Below are positions 11,419 to 21,165 of a stretch of 64,000 bases of DNA, piece after piece (the first letter of the stretch is position 1; the number at the start of each line of letters is the position of its first letter). A program made the translations under genes and the position numbers. The stretch comes from Rudaea cellulosilytica DSM 22992 (lineage in GTDB: Bacteria; Pseudomonadota; Gammaproteobacteria; Xanthomonadales; Rhodanobacteraceae): NCBI RefSeq assembly GCF_000378125.1, contig NZ_KB899241.1:1587652-1651651 (forward strand). Direction: 5' to 3'. Under the pieces are notes generated by a model. The model was not told the origin of the DNA and ran no database searches. It was given only the letters and a program-made list of their open reading frames with translations.

Positions 11419-12852
11419 CTAGCCTTCCATTTGCTCGAGTTCCCTGCCGCGGGTCTCATGCACCTTGCGCAGGACGAAGAACACGGAAATCGCTGCAGCC
11501 ACGGTATAGATGCCGTAAGCGCCGGCGAGACCGATGCTGGCGAGCAGAACCGGAAAGGTGACCGTGATAGCGAAGTTCGAAGTCCATTGTGCGGCACCCG
11601 CTACGGCGAGACCGGAGCCGCGAATCTGGTTCGGGAACATCTCGCCGAGCATGACCCACATCACCGGCCCCCACGACAGATTGAAGAAGATGACGTAGAC
11701 GTTCGCGGCGACGAGGGCGAGCACGCCCATCGATCCCGACAGCGCCAGCTTGCCGGTTGCATCAAGCCCGGCGCTGGCGAAAGCGAGCGTGACCAGGGCG
11801 AGTGTCACCGCCATGCCGAGCGAACCGATCCAGAGCAGCGGCTTGCGGCCGATGCGGTCGATCAGGAATACGGTGACGAGACAGGCGCCGATGCTCAGCG
11901 CGCCCGACATGACGTTGATCAGCAGTGCATCGCTCTCAGAGAAACCGACGGCTTGCCAGAGCACGGCACCGTAGTAGAAGACGACGTTGATGCCGACCAG
12001 TTGCTGGAACGTGGCGAGGCCGATGCCGACCCAGACGATCGGACGGATCTTGCCGGTTTCCTTGTTGATCAGGTCGGACAGGCGCGGACGGTGATGATCC
12101 GCCGAGAGCGAGGCATCGATCTCAACGAGTTTGGTTTTCGCCTGCACTGAACCGTATAAGCGCGCCAGCACCGCAAGCGCGTCGGCAGTGCGTTTCTTCA
12201 CGACGAGGAAGCGCGGGCTTTCCGGAATCGGCAGCAGTAAGAGCAGGAACAGCAGCGACGGGATCGCCTGCATCCAGAACATCCAGCGCCATGCAGCCTG
12301 GCCGAGCCACAACGCGCCGGTTGAGCCGCCGGCCGCCTTGGCCAGCAGATAATTGCTGAGGAACGCACAGAACAGGCCGCTGATGATCGCGATCTGTTGC
12401 ACCGTCGCGAGCCGGCCGCGATAGCGCGCCGAAGCGACTTCGGCGATATACGCCGGCGACATCACGCTCGCCGCGCCGACGGCGAAGCCGCCGACGATGC
12501 GTGCGGCGACGAAGAACGCGGAAGTCGTCGCCGAACCCGCGCCGAGCGCGGAAAGCAGGAACAGCACCGCGGAAATGATCAGCACGCTGCGCCGCCCCCA
12601 GCGGTCGGCGAGGCGCCCGGCAAAGAAGGCGCCGAAGGCGCAGCCCAACAGCATCGAGGCGACCTCGAAGCCGATCTCGGTCGAGGTCGAGTTGAAGGCC
12701 TGCTTGAGGCCGTCGATCGTGCCATTGATGACGCCGCTGTCGAACCCGAACAGGAAGCCGCCGATCGTGGCGACGCAGCTGATCAGGATGATGAGGCGTG
12801 TGTTTTCTGTATTGCCTGCGGTTGCGGTGTGGTCGAACGGGATGCTGTTCAT
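11419..12852 (-). CDS. MFS sugar porter, likely D-xylose:H+ symporter
   Basis: A 477-residue transporter of the sugar porter family with 12 predicted membrane segments. Signatures seen are GGFLFGFDSGVINGT after the first helix, the loop GRLADRWGRRSVL, the central PESPRFLV motif, QQLVGINVVFYYG (the sugar-binding helix 7 motif) and the C-terminal ETRGRELEQME (PETKG-like). The ATG at 12852 is chosen because it gives the usual short N-terminus MNSIPFDHTA. It follows xylA on the same strand after 113 bases and ends five bases from the convergent LacI gene. Its place behind xylB and xylA argues for xylose uptake. Confidence 0.88.
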   Translation of the reverse strand: MNSIPFDHTATAGNTENTRLIILISCVATIGGFLFGFDSGVINGTIDGLKQAFNSTSTEIGFEVASMLLGCAFGAFFAGRLADRWGRRSVLIISAVLFLLSALGAGSATTSAFFVAARIVGGFAVGAASVMSPAYIAEVASARYRGRLATVQQIAIISGLFCAFLSNYLLAKAAGGSTGALWLGQAAWRWMFWMQAIPSLLFLLLLLPIPESPRFLVVKKRTADALAVLARLYGSVQAKTKLVEIDASLSADHHRPRLSDLINKETGKIRPIVWVGIGLATFQQLVGINVVFYYGAVLWQAVGFSESDALLINVMSGALSIGACLVTVFLIDRIGRKPLLWIGSLGMAVTLALVTLAFASAGLDATGKLALSGSMGVLALVAANVYVIFFNLSWGPVMWVMLGEMFPNQIRGSGLAVAGAAQWTSNFAITVTFPVLLASIGLAGAYGIYTVAAAISVFFVLRKVHETRGRELEQMEG

Positions 12853-12885
12853 GACGTGTATCCGTCGTTGTTTTCGTGGACCCTC

Positions 12886-12908
12886 GCATCCGTGCTCGGC
12901 ACGGATGC
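12886..12908 (-). other. Intercistronic stem-loop between xylA and the transporter gene
   Basis: A perfect ten-pair inverted repeat, GCATCCGTGC (12886-12895) and GCACGGATGC (12899-12908), with a three-base loop. On the leftward transcript it lies between xylA and the sugar porter and is not followed by a U run. It is more likely an mRNA-stabilising or processing hairpin that sets unequal expression than a terminator. Confidence 0.5.
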
Positions 12909-12965
12909 CCCTCTCACGCACTTTTTTGTTTCAATCTCGTCCGTCGCGGGATGCTTGGCATCCGA

Positions 12966-14315
12966 TCAACGAAGAAGATATTGGTTGAGCAGATTCTCGT
13001 AACGCTCCTGCCGGCCGCTGATCTTCGCCGGCTCGCCACTCGACGACGCGAGCGCGTGCAGGTCGGCAAACTTCAGTTTGCCGTTTTCGAAATCCTTGCC
13101 GGCGCCGCTGTCGAAGCTCGCATAGCGCTGCTGGCGCCAGGTCTCCCAAGGCGATCGGGTCAGCAGCGCATGGGCGACCTCGAGGCCGCGCGCGAACGCA
13201 TCCATGCCGCCGATATGGGCGAGAAACAGGTCTTCCGCATCGGTCGATTCGCGGCGCACCTTCGCATCGAAGTTGAGCCCGCCCGGTGCGAGACCACCTT
13301 GGCGCAGCACGACCAGCATCGCGCCGACCGTGTCGTAGAGATCGGTCGGGAACTGGTCGGTGTCCCAGCCGTTTTGTGCATTGCCGCGGTTGGCATCGAT
13401 GCTGCCGAGCAGGCCGTGGTCGGAGGCCACCTGCAGATCGTGCTCGAAGGTGTGTCCGGACAGCGTGGCGTGGTTGGCTTCGATGTTGAGCTTGAAATCC
13501 CTGTCGAGGCCATGCTTGAGCAGGAAGCCGGCCACCGTCGCCGAGTCGAAATCGTACTGGTGCTTCATCGGCTCCATCGGCTTGGGTTCGATCAGGTACA
13601 CGCCGTTGAAGCCGATGCTGCGGCCGTAGTCGCGCGCCATCGTCAGGAACCGGGCCATATGATCGAGCTCGCGCTTCATGTTCGTGTTGTGCAGCGAGGC
13701 GTAACCTTCGCGGCCGCCCCAGAACACGTAGTTCTCGCCGCCGAGTTCGACCGTCGCGTCGAGCGCGTTCTTGACTTGAGCGGCGGCGCGCGCGACCACG
13801 GCGAAGTCCGGATTGGTCGCCGCGCCGTTCATGTAGCGCGGGTGCGAGAACAGGTTCGCCGTGCCCCAGAGCAGCTTCACTCCGCTGGCTTTCTGCCGAT
13901 CCTTGGCCAGCGCAACCATGTGCTTGAGATTTTTTTCGTAAGTGGCGACGTCGTCGGCATCCGGCGCCATATCGATGTCGTGGAAGCAGTAGTACGGCAC
14001 GCCGAGCTTGGTGAAGAACTCGAAGGCCGCATCGATCTTCGCCTCGGCGCGCGCGAGCGGCGAATCGTTGGCGGCCAGCGGTGCGTCCCAGGGATAGTGG
14101 CGCGTGCCGGGGCCGAATGGATCGTGGCCGGCGTTGCAGAACGAATGCCAGTAACACACCGCGAAGCGCAGGTGCTCGGCCATGGTCTTGTCGCCGATCT
14201 TCTTGTTCGCGTCGTAGTGCTTGAACGCGAGCGGGTTGTCGGAACCCAGGCCCTCGTACGGGATGCGGCCGATGCCGGGGAAGTATTCGCGTTTGCCGAT
14301 GAAAGGAGTGCTCAT
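12966..14315 (-). CDS. xylA: Xylose isomerase
   Basis: A 449-residue xylose isomerase converting D-xylose to D-xylulose with two divalent metals. Landmarks: [12 protein letters not shown] at the N-terminus, the catalytic-His region [13 protein letters not shown] (about residue 105), the metal-binding EPKPMEP (about 237), [18 protein letters not shown] (about 270), GSIDANRGN (about 297) and [10 protein letters not shown] (about 345). Length matches the long class II form. The ATG at 14315 gives [12 protein letters not shown]; a longer in-frame extension runs into the tandem repeat and is not plausible. It is the second gene of a leftward xylB-xylA-transporter operon. Confidence 0.96.
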   Translation of the reverse strand: MSTPFIGKREYFPGIGRIPYEGLGSDNPLAFKHYDANKKIGDKTMAEHLRFAVCYWHSFCNAGHDPFGPGTRHYPWDAPLAANDSPLARAEAKIDAAFEFFTKLGVPYYCFHDIDMAPDADDVATYEKNLKHMVALAKDRQKASGVKLLWGTANLFSHPRYMNGAATNPDFAVVARAAAQVKNALDATVELGGENYVFWGGREGYASLHNTNMKRELDHMARFLTMARDYGRSIGFNGVYLIEPKPMEPMKHQYDFDSATVAGFLLKHGLDRDFKLNIEANHATLSGHTFEHDLQVASDHGLLGSIDANRGNAQNGWDTDQFPTDLYDTVGAMLVVLRQGGLAPGGLNFDAKVRRESTDAEDLFLAHIGGMDAFARGLEVAHALLTRSPWETWRQQRYASFDSGAGKDFENGKLKFADLHALASSSGEPAKISGRQERYENLLNQYLLR

Positions 14316-14336
14316 GGAGATTACCGTTTGCCGTTT

Positions 14337-14402
14337 GAAGTCATTTGATGCATGCGCGCGAGGCGCGCGGAAGTCATTCGATTTATTCGCGCGAGGCGCG
14401 CG
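14337..14402. repeat. 33-bp tandem duplication between xylB and xylA
   Basis: Two adjacent 33-base units, 14337-14369 and 14370-14402, share the start GAAGTCATT and the end GCGCGAGGCGCGCG and differ at a handful of central bases. The second unit contains the xylB stop codon (14383-14385), so the copy spans the gene end. The GC-rich half of each unit can fold into a hairpin (for example TTCGCGCG 14386-14393 with CGCGCGAA 14397-14404). Confidence 0.8.
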
Positions 14403-15888
14403 AATGGAACTGCTGTGCCGATTCGAGGTGACGCAGGAATTGCTGATAGGGAGCGCGATATGCCGCCGCGCTGGTTGCCTGCGGTCTTGTCGAAAGTGCG
14501 GGTGCACAGCGCACGTGTTCGCGCGCGAGCGTCGCAATGTCGGCCGCGCCGCCCTCGGTGTGGTCGAGCGCCCATAGCGCCTGCAGCGCGGCGCCGAAGG
14601 CCGCGCCTTCGCTCTGCTCGGGTACGTCGAGGGGCAGTTCGAAGACATCGGCGATCATCTGCCTCCAGACGCCACTCTGGCTGCCGCCGCCGGTCAAGCG
14701 GATCGTGTCGAAGCGCATGCCGGCCGCCTGCAGTGATTCCAAACCGTTGCGCAACGCGTAGGTCGCGCCTTCCATCGCCGCGCGATAAGCGTTGGCGCGC
14801 GTGAAGTTGTCGAAGTTCATGCCGTGCAGCGCGGCGCGCGCCTGCGGCAAATTCGGCGTGCGCTCGCCGTTGAAGAAAGGCAGCATCGCGAGGCCGTCGG
14901 CGCCAGGGCTCGTGTCCGCCAACAGCGCATCGCCGTCCTGCGTGGCGAAGCCGAACGCGCGCGCGACGGTTTCGGTGGCGACCGTGCAGTTCATCGTGCA
15001 GATCAGCGGCAACCAGCCGCCGGTAGAAGAACAGAACGCGGCCCAGCCGGCGCCGTCGTCGACGAGCGCGCGATCGGCATGGGCGAACAGCGTGCCCGAG
15101 GTGCCGAGACTCATGCTCAGCACGCCCGGCGCGACGTTGCCCGTACCGATCGCCGCCATCATGTTGTCGCCACCACCGGCGCTGACACGCACGTTGTGTG
15201 GCAGACCGAGTTCCTCGGCGATCACGGCTGCGATGGGGAAGCTCGCATCGGCGTCGACCAGCGGCGGAAGCAGCGCGGCGAGATCGCGCTGCGCGTCGGT
15301 CGCGGCGAGCAGCGGCGCGGACCAGTTGCGCGTGCGCACATCGAGCCAGCCGGTACCGGATGCGTCGCCGTGTTCCATCCAGCGTTCTCCGGTCAACCAG
15401 AAATTCACATAGTCGTGCGGCAGCAGGATCGTCGCCAGGCGCGAATAGGCTTCGGGCCGATGTTTGCGCGTCCACGGCAGCTTGGAGGCGGTGTAGCCGG
15501 CCAGAATGGGATTGCCCGCGAGTTCGATGCAGCGGCGATCGCCGCCGACCGCCGCCATGATCTCCTCGCACTCTGCCTGCGTGCTCGTGTCGCACCACAG
15601 TTTGGCTGGTGCGAGTACGCGGCCGGCCTCATCCACCGGGACGAATCCGTGTTGCTGTCCCGACACGCCGACCGCGACGATGCGCCCACGTTGCGCGGGT
15701 TCGAGCTTGGCGAAGCAGGCGCGGATCGCATCGATCCACCATTCGGCGCGCTGCTCGCGGCTGCCGTCGTCATGCGCGATCAATTGCAGGGCTTGGCCGT
15801 GTGCGGCGACGACCTTGCATGCGGCGGGATCGTAAGCGATCAGCTTGACGCTTTGCGTGCCGACATCGATTCCAACGACGAGGCTCAT
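14383..15888 (-). CDS. xylB: Xylulokinase
   Basis: A 501-residue FGGY-family kinase phosphorylating D-xylulose to xylulose 5-phosphate. The N-terminal ATP/phosphate loop [16 protein letters not shown], the xylulose-binding [11 protein letters not shown], the catalytic-Asp region [17 protein letters not shown] (Asp near residue 236) and the C-terminal [19 protein letters not shown] are all present. It is first in the operon, directly behind the xyl-box promoter, so the order is kinase, isomerase, transporter. Its extreme C-terminus (residues after about 495) is encoded by one copy of the 33-base tandem repeat and may be variable. Confidence 0.95.
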   Translation of the reverse strand: MSLVVGIDVGTQSVKLIAYDPAACKVVAAHGQALQLIAHDDGSREQRAEWWIDAIRACFAKLEPAQRGRIVAVGVSGQQHGFVPVDEAGRVLAPAKLWCDTSTQAECEEIMAAVGGDRRCIELAGNPILAGYTASKLPWTRKHRPEAYSRLATILLPHDYVNFWLTGERWMEHGDASGTGWLDVRTRNWSAPLLAATDAQRDLAALLPPLVDADASFPIAAVIAEELGLPHNVRVSAGGGDNMMAAIGTGNVAPGVLSMSLGTSGTLFAHADRALVDDGAGWAAFCSSTGGWLPLICTMNCTVATETVARAFGFATQDGDALLADTSPGADGLAMLPFFNGERTPNLPQARAALHGMNFDNFTRANAYRAAMEGATYALRNGLESLQAAGMRFDTIRLTGGGSQSGVWRQMIADVFELPLDVPEQSEGAAFGAALQALWALDHTEGGAADIATLAREHVRCAPALSTRPQATSAAAYRAPYQQFLRHLESAQQFHSRASRE

Positions 15889-15902
15889 GCCGATCCAATT
15901 AA

Positions 15903-15921
15903 TGTTAGCGTTAACATAATA
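15903..15921 (-). promoter_or_regulatory. Xyl-box operator and -10 element of xylB
   Basis: The minus strand reads TATTAT (plus 15916-15921, a -10 box) running into the near-palindrome TGTTAACGCTAACA (15903-15916), with central CG typical of LacI-family operators. It resembles, from memory, the Xanthomonas xyl-box TGGTAGCGCTAACA. The 19 bases TAACGCTAACATTAATTGG (minus strand, 15895-15913) recur identically upstream of the TIM-barrel gene at 62677. An operator just downstream of the -10 means repression by promoter occlusion, probably by the LacI protein at 10338. Confidence 0.75.
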
Positions 15922-16010
15922 GCAACAAAAAAAAGTCGCGCGGAAGGCGGAGTAGATACGTAGACGGTTGTTGCAGGCTCCTTACCCTGCGAACTCTACC
16001 ACCACCGCCG

Positions 16011-17510
16011 CTATTGCGCTCCGAGCACGCCATCCCATCGGCGCGGAATTTGGTGCGGGTTGCCTTCCTGCAACTCCGGCGGCAGCAACGCATCGGGCCA
16101 GCTCTGGAACGTCACCGGTGCCAGCCAGCGGCGGATTGCGGTTGCGCCCACCGAGGTATGCAATGGATTCGTCGTGGCCGGCCAGGGGCCGCCATGCTGC
16201 ATGCCCCAGGCGACCGCGACGCCGGTCGGCCAGCCGTTGTAGATCACCCGGCCGGCGATGCGGCGCAGTGCGTCCGCTGCTTTCGCGGCGGCGGCCTGGT
16301 CGGACGCGGCGGCGTGCACGCCCGCGGTCAGCGAGCCGGGCAGGCGGCCGAGAAGGGCGAGGACGCGATCGACGTCGTCGTAGGTCACGATCAGCCCGGC
16401 CGGGCCGAAACATTCCTCAGTATACTTTTCCATATCCTGCGCAAACGTCGAGATGTCGACCGCGAACAACTGCGGCTGGACCCCGTAGGCATTTTCGTTG
16501 GCCAGGCCATTGGCGATGTGCGCGGCGTGCGCGGCCAGACTCTGCGTTCCGGAAACGTAGGCGTCGCGTATGCGCGCGGTCAGCATCGCCCCGCCCGCGG
16601 TTTTGGCGACGGCATCGGCGAGTTCCATGGCCAATGTTTTTGGCACGAAGGTCAGACCGGGATTCGTGCAGAACTGGCCGACACCGAGGGTGAGGGACTG
16701 CGCATAACCTTGCGCAATCTCCGCGCCCCGATCGGCCGCGGCTCCCGGCAGGATCACGGTCGGATTGATGCTGCCCAATTCGCCGTAGAACGGAATCGGC
16801 TCCGCTCGCGCCTGCGCCAGGTCGAACAATACCCGGCCGCCCTGGGTGGAGCCGGTGAATCCTGCGGCCTTGATCGCCGGATGCTGCACCAGGCTCGACC
16901 CCGCGGCGGTGCCGTAAACGATGTCGAACACGCCGGCCGGTGCGCCGGCGTCTGCAAGCGCGCGTGCCACCACCTGCGCGGTCGCGCGCGCGAGGCCGGG
17001 TTGCGCGGAATGCGCTTTGACGATCACGGAACAACCGGCGGCCAGCGCCGATGCGGTATCCCCACCCGCGGTCGAAAAGGCGAACGGAAAATTGCTCGCC
17101 GAGAACACCGCGACCGGACCGAGCGGTTGCAGCATACGCCGCAGCTCCGGCCGCGGCGGCACGATGCCCGGATCGGCGGAATCCAGCGTCGCTTCGACAT
17201 AGCTGCCTTCGCGCAGCACGGACACGAACAGGCGCAGCTGGTTCGACGTGCGCTTGATCTCGCCGCTCAGGCGCGGCTGTCCGAGCGCGGTTTCGGCATC
17301 GGCAATTTCCACGAGTTCGTCGGTCGAGGCATCGAGCGCCGCCGCGATCTTTTCCAATACCACCGCGCGTTCTTCGCGCGAAGTGCGCGACCAGACTGCA
17401 AACGCCGCCTGTGCGCGCGTACAGATTGCATCGACCTCAGCGGCGCTCGTTTCCGCAATCGGTTCGCCAACGGGTTGGCCATTGCGTGGATTGATGCCTT
17501 GAACACTCAC
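16011..17510 (-). CDS. Alpha-ketoglutarate semialdehyde (2,5-dioxovalerate) dehydrogenase
   Basis: A 499-residue NAD(P)-dependent aldehyde dehydrogenase of the branch that oxidises alpha-ketoglutarate semialdehyde to alpha-ketoglutarate, the last step of Weimberg-type pentose and of hexarate breakdown. Visible features are SASNFPFAFSTAGGDTASAL (cofactor loop), GFTGSTQGGR, the general-base ELGSINP and the nucleophile in GVGQFCTNPG. The N-terminal VQGINPRNGQPVG is typical of this branch. The GTG start at 17510 is chosen because AAGGAG precedes it at good spacing; a longer reading would overlap the upstream transporter gene. It is the last gene of the leftward oxidative-pentose operon. Confidence 0.88.
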   Translation of the reverse strand: MSVQGINPRNGQPVGEPIAETSAAEVDAICTRAQAAFAVWSRTSREERAVVLEKIAAALDASTDELVEIADAETALGQPRLSGEIKRTSNQLRLFVSVLREGSYVEATLDSADPGIVPPRPELRRMLQPLGPVAVFSASNFPFAFSTAGGDTASALAAGCSVIVKAHSAQPGLARATAQVVARALADAGAPAGVFDIVYGTAAGSSLVQHPAIKAAGFTGSTQGGRVLFDLAQARAEPIPFYGELGSINPTVILPGAAADRGAEIAQGYAQSLTLGVGQFCTNPGLTFVPKTLAMELADAVAKTAGGAMLTARIRDAYVSGTQSLAAHAAHIANGLANENAYGVQPQLFAVDISTFAQDMEKYTEECFGPAGLIVTYDDVDRVLALLGRLPGSLTAGVHAAASDQAAAAKAADALRRIAGRVIYNGWPTGVAVAWGMQHGGPWPATTNPLHTSVGATAIRRWLAPVTFQSWPDALLPPELQEGNPHQIPRRWDGVLGAQ

Positions 17511-17587
17511 TTCGCCTGCTCCTTCAATTTGTTCTTGCGTTGGCGTGTTATTGCGCCGATGAAAAACGTTGATTCGGCGGCTGCGAA

Positions 17588-19045
17588 TCAAGCCGGCTCG
17601 CCGTGCTTGCGCCACATCGCTTCGATCTGTTCCAGCGACTTGCCCTTGGTCTCGGGCACGAATTTCATCACGCCGATGAGCACGAGGCAGAAGAAGCCGT
17701 ACAAGTAGAACGGGAACGCGTGGCGGAAGTGCTCTACGAGCCAGGGGTTCTCATCCATCATCGGGAAGGTCTGCGTTACTGCAAAGTCCGCGAGCCAGAG
17801 TGCACAGGTCGCGATGCCGAGCGCGCGGCCGCGCACGGCGGTCGGATAGATTTCCGCGAGGATGACCCAGACGACTGGACCGACCGACAGACCGAAGCAG
17901 GCGATGTAGACGAGGATCGGGGCGAGCATCCAGTTGCCGACCTGCGCGGGGCTGGCGGAGAACTGCGCGATGAGCCCCATGGCAATCAGCGCAGCGAACA
18001 TGCCGGCGGAACCGAGCAGCATGAGCGGCTTGCGACCCCACCGGTCCACCGTGGCGATGGCGACGACGGTGAACAGCATGCACGAGCCATTGATGATGAT
18101 CTGGGTGAGCAGTCCCGCGTCCACGCCGGTGGATTGGCTCATGCCCTTGAAGATGGTCGCGCCGAAGTACATGAACACATTGATACCGGTGACTTGCTGA
18201 AGCACGGCGAGCGCGATGCCGAGGAACAGCGGCAGCGCAAGCGAGCGCGAAAAGAGTTCGCTCCAGGTGCCTTTCTCCCGCGCGAGCGATTCACGGATCC
18301 CGGCGGCTTCGGCACGGGCGAAGTCCTCGCCGGCGGCTTTCGCAAGAATCGCATGGGCTCGGTCGTCCTTGTTGCGCTCGATGAGCCAGCGCGGGCTTTC
18401 CGGTAGGAACGGAATCAGCGCCGCGAAGACCGCCGAGGGCGCGATGCCAGTGGCGAACATCCAGCGCCAGCCGGTCTCGATGAGCCAGCGCTGCCCGCCG
18501 TCGAGGTCGCCGGCGTGGCTTTTCGCGATGAAGTAATTGACGAACGCGGTCAGCGCGATGCCGCTGGCGATGGCGATCTGGTTCACCGCGACCATGCGCC
18601 CGCGGATCGCGCCGGGCACGATCTCCGCGATGTACATGGGTGTCGAGATGGACGCGATGCCGATGCCGATACCGCCCAAGATGCGGAAGAGGTTGAAGAC
18701 CGTGACGCTCTGCGGAAGCGCGGTGCCGATCGCGGAGAGGAGAAACATGATCGCGGCGAGCATCATTGCGAGGCGTCGTCCGAAGCGATCGGAAATCGGC
18801 CCGACCGCGAGCACGCCGCCGGCACAGCCGAGCAACACGCAGGCACTCACCCATCCTTTCAGTTCAGGCGTAAGCGAGAACTTTGCGGTGAGCGGCTCGA
18901 TCGCGCCGGAAATCACACCGGTGTCGTAGCCGAACAGCAGGCCGCCGAGCGTCGCGACCAGGCACACGGGCAGCAGATAGCCCATGTTGATTTTCTCTCG
19001 CGATGAATCTCCGAGGGTGGGTGCGACGGCGGATGCGCTGGACAT
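17588..19045 (-). CDS. MFS sugar porter
   Basis: A 485-residue sugar-porter-family symporter with 12 predicted membrane helices. Signatures: GGLLFGYDTGVISGAI, ISDRFGRRLAM, PESPRWLIER, QQVTGINVFMYFGATIF and the C-terminal PETKGKSLEQIE. The ATG at 19045 leaves a hydrophilic tail of about 20 residues. It sits between the XylX-like dehydratase and the semialdehyde dehydrogenase in the same direction, so it presumably imports the pentose or sugar acid handled by that operon. It is distinct from the porter at 11419, so the two xylose-linked operons each have their own importer. Confidence 0.87.
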   Translation of the reverse strand: MSSASAVAPTLGDSSREKINMGYLLPVCLVATLGGLLFGYDTGVISGAIEPLTAKFSLTPELKGWVSACVLLGCAGGVLAVGPISDRFGRRLAMMLAAIMFLLSAIGTALPQSVTVFNLFRILGGIGIGIASISTPMYIAEIVPGAIRGRMVAVNQIAIASGIALTAFVNYFIAKSHAGDLDGGQRWLIETGWRWMFATGIAPSAVFAALIPFLPESPRWLIERNKDDRAHAILAKAAGEDFARAEAAGIRESLAREKGTWSELFSRSLALPLFLGIALAVLQQVTGINVFMYFGATIFKGMSQSTGVDAGLLTQIIINGSCMLFTVVAIATVDRWGRKPLMLLGSAGMFAALIAMGLIAQFSASPAQVGNWMLAPILVYIACFGLSVGPVVWVILAEIYPTAVRGRALGIATCALWLADFAVTQTFPMMDENPWLVEHFRHAFPFYLYGFFCLVLIGVMKFVPETKGKSLEQIEAMWRKHGEPA

Positions 19046-19098
19046 GTGGAAACCGAGTGAATGAGGGGAGTGGCGTTGCGGTGCGGCGGATACCCTTG

Positions 19099-20331
19099 TT
19101 ACGTCTTGCGCAGGAAACGGATGAACTCGCCCACGCCGTATTCCCAACGCGGGATCTTGTCAGTGTGGTTGACCCAATTGACGAGGCGGCCGAGGTGCGG
19201 CGTGGCGATCTCGACGCGGTCGCCGAGCTTGTGGGTGAAGCCTTCGCCGGGTTTGTCACGATCGGCGGTCGGCGCGAACATGGTGCCGAGGAAAAGCAGA
19301 AAGCCGTCGGGGTACTGATGGTTGTCCGAGCAGACCTGGGCGACAAGCGTTGCGGGCGAGCGGCTGATCTCGGCCATCTTGTTGCGGCCGCTCACCTGGT
19401 ATCCGTCAGGCCCTTCGAGCGTGAGCTCGACCTCGCATTGCTCGGCGTCCTCGAGCGAGAAGGTCTCGTCGAAAAGGCGGATGAAGGCGCCGAGCGCGCA
19501 CGAGCCGTTCTGGTCTTTGGCCTCGCCAAGGAGCAGCGCGCTGCGGCCCTCGTAGTCGCGCAGGTTGACGTCGTTGCCGATCGTGGCGCCGACGATTTTT
19601 CCAGCGGGTGACACGGCGAGCACGACCTCGGGTTCGGGATTGTTCCAAGTCGATTCGGGCAGCACGCCGATCTGCATGCCGTGAGTGACCGCGGAGGACG
19701 GCTGCGCCTTGGTGAACACTTCGGCATCCGGGCCGATACCGACCTCGAGGTATTGCGACCACACACCCTCGGCGATGAGGCGCTTCTTCAGCTCGACCGT
19801 GGCTGGCGAGCCGGGCTTGGTCTTCGAAAGGTCGTCGCCGAGCGAGTCGTGGATGAGTTTGCGGATCTGCAGGGCCTTGGCCTTGTCGCCCTTGGCCTTT
19901 TCCTCGACGACGCGCTCGAGCAGGCTGCGCACGAAGGTGACGCCGCAGGCCTTGATCGGCTGGATGTCGTTCGGCGCCATGAGTACCACGCGCGTCTCGT
20001 CCGCGAGGCGCGCGGCGCGGCGAGTGAACAGGCTGTCGTTCAGCACCGTCTGCAGCGCACCGAGCGAGGCACCGCTCGCGCCGGCTTCGCGCACGACCTT
20101 CACCGGCTCGGGTGCGGAGAGCACATCGGAAATCGTCTGGAAGCGTGCGGAGGCGTCGATGACCAGGCCGTCGCGCAGCGTGACGATGCGCGGACCGGCG
20201 ACGCCGTTTTTGGCGAGCGCGGCGGGCACCCAGGCGCGGCCGATCCACGTGCCGGTCCTGCCGCTTCCGGGCACGATTTCGTCGGCGGAGAATTCATGGC
20301 CAGTAACGGTTGAAAGAGAGGTGATGCTCAT
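19099..20331 (-). CDS. 2-keto-3-deoxy-pentonate dehydratase, XylX-like (FAH superfamily)
   Basis: A 410-residue fumarylacetoacetase-fold protein. The middle and C-terminal parts closely resemble, from memory, Caulobacter XylX: SQYLEVGIGPDAEVFTK (about residue 195), STWNNPEPEVVLAVSP, GNDVNLRDYEGRSALLLG, FIRLFDETFSLED and HQYPDGFLLFLGTMFAP. XylX dehydrates 2-keto-3-deoxy-xylonate to alpha-ketoglutarate semialdehyde, exactly the substrate of the dehydrogenase two genes downstream. The glutamates of GPDAEVF and NPEPEVVL are the usual metal ligands of the fold. The ATG at 20331 starts MSITSLSTVTG; longer readings enter the SDR gene. D-xylonate versus L-arabinonate derivative cannot be decided. Confidence 0.85.
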   Translation of the reverse strand: MSITSLSTVTGHEFSADEIVPGSGRTGTWIGRAWVPAALAKNGVAGPRIVTLRDGLVIDASARFQTISDVLSAPEPVKVVREAGASGASLGALQTVLNDSLFTRRAARLADETRVVLMAPNDIQPIKACGVTFVRSLLERVVEEKAKGDKAKALQIRKLIHDSLGDDLSKTKPGSPATVELKKRLIAEGVWSQYLEVGIGPDAEVFTKAQPSSAVTHGMQIGVLPESTWNNPEPEVVLAVSPAGKIVGATIGNDVNLRDYEGRSALLLGEAKDQNGSCALGAFIRLFDETFSLEDAEQCEVELTLEGPDGYQVSGRNKMAEISRSPATLVAQVCSDNHQYPDGFLLFLGTMFAPTADRDKPGEGFTHKLGDRVEIATPHLGRLVNWVNHTDKIPRWEYGVGEFIRFLRKT

Positions 20332-20362
20332 CGAGGAATTGCCGTGTCGTGCGCGCGTGGGA

Positions 20363-21148
20363 TCAAACGGCGGCCTGGCCGCCCTTGAAGGAAAAGCCGC
20401 CATCGCAGCGCAGGTCCTGCGCGGTGATGTTGGCGGAGAGGTCGGAGGCGAGGAACACGAAGACGTTCGCCACCTCGTCGATCGAGGCGACCTTGCCGCG
20501 CGGGTGATTCGCATCGAACGAGGCACGCAGCGCGACGGGGTCCTCGCCGCAGTCGGCGATGTAGCGCGTGAGCATTGGCGAATCCACCGTGCCGGGCGAG
20601 ACGGAGTTCACGCGGATATTCAACGGCGCGAGCTCCATCGCCTGGCCGCGCGCGAGGCCGATCAGCGCGGAATTGCAGGCACCGTACACCGCGTGTTTCG
20701 CGAAGCCGACATTGCCGGTGACGCTCGCCATGTGAATGATCGAGCCGCCGCCGGCGCGGCGCATCTGCGCGATGCAGTGCTTCGACATGAACACGGCGGA
20801 TTTGAATTTCGCGCCGACGCACTCGTCGAACTGTTCGACGCTCATGTCCTCGACGTCCACTACCGGCATGACGGCGGCGTTGTTGACGAGCACCGAGACG
20901 GGGCCGAGTTTTTGCTCCGTCTCGGCGCAGAACTTGGCGATTTCGCTTTCATCGCAGATGTCGAAGGCGCCCCAGTGGCCCTTGCGGCCGAGCGCCTCGA
21001 CAAGACGCGCGGTCTCGCGGACATTCTCGACGCGGCGCGCACAGACGGCGACATCGGCGCCCTCGCGCGCGAAGGCGAGCGCGATGCCGCGGCCGATGCC
21101 GTCGCCGGCGCCGGTGACGAGGGCGATTTTTCCGTTGAGCAGACTCAT
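20363..21148 (-). CDS. SDR family oxidoreductase, probable sugar dehydrogenase
   Basis: A 261-residue classical short-chain dehydrogenase. The NAD(P)-binding TGAGDGIGRG, the NNAAV motif, the catalytic Ser in IIHMASVTGNVG, and Tyr/Lys region AVYGACNSALIGLARG are seen. The last is unusual because the canonical Tyr-x-x-x-Lys reads YGACN, with Asn in place of Lys; this should be verified before calling it active. The C-terminal INITAQDLRCDGGFS matches the usual SDR end. In the operon it follows the sugar-acid dehydratase and precedes the XylX-like gene, so aldose oxidation or 2-keto-3-deoxy-acid 4-oxidation are both conceivable roles. Confidence 0.8.
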   Translation of the reverse strand: MSLLNGKIALVTGAGDGIGRGIALAFAREGADVAVCARRVENVRETARLVEALGRKGHWGAFDICDESEIAKFCAETEQKLGPVSVLVNNAAVMPVVDVEDMSVEQFDECVGAKFKSAVFMSKHCIAQMRRAGGGSIIHMASVTGNVGFAKHAVYGACNSALIGLARGQAMELAPLNIRVNSVSPGTVDSPMLTRYIADCGEDPVALRASFDANHPRGKVASIDEVANVFVFLASDLSANITAQDLRCDGGFSFKGGQAAV

Positions 21149-21165
21149 GCGTGTATCCGTGTTGG

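Noticed and set aside
12397-14348. Rightward frames opposite the sugar porter and xylA
   Set aside because: Antisense of clearly identified genes, with no domains.
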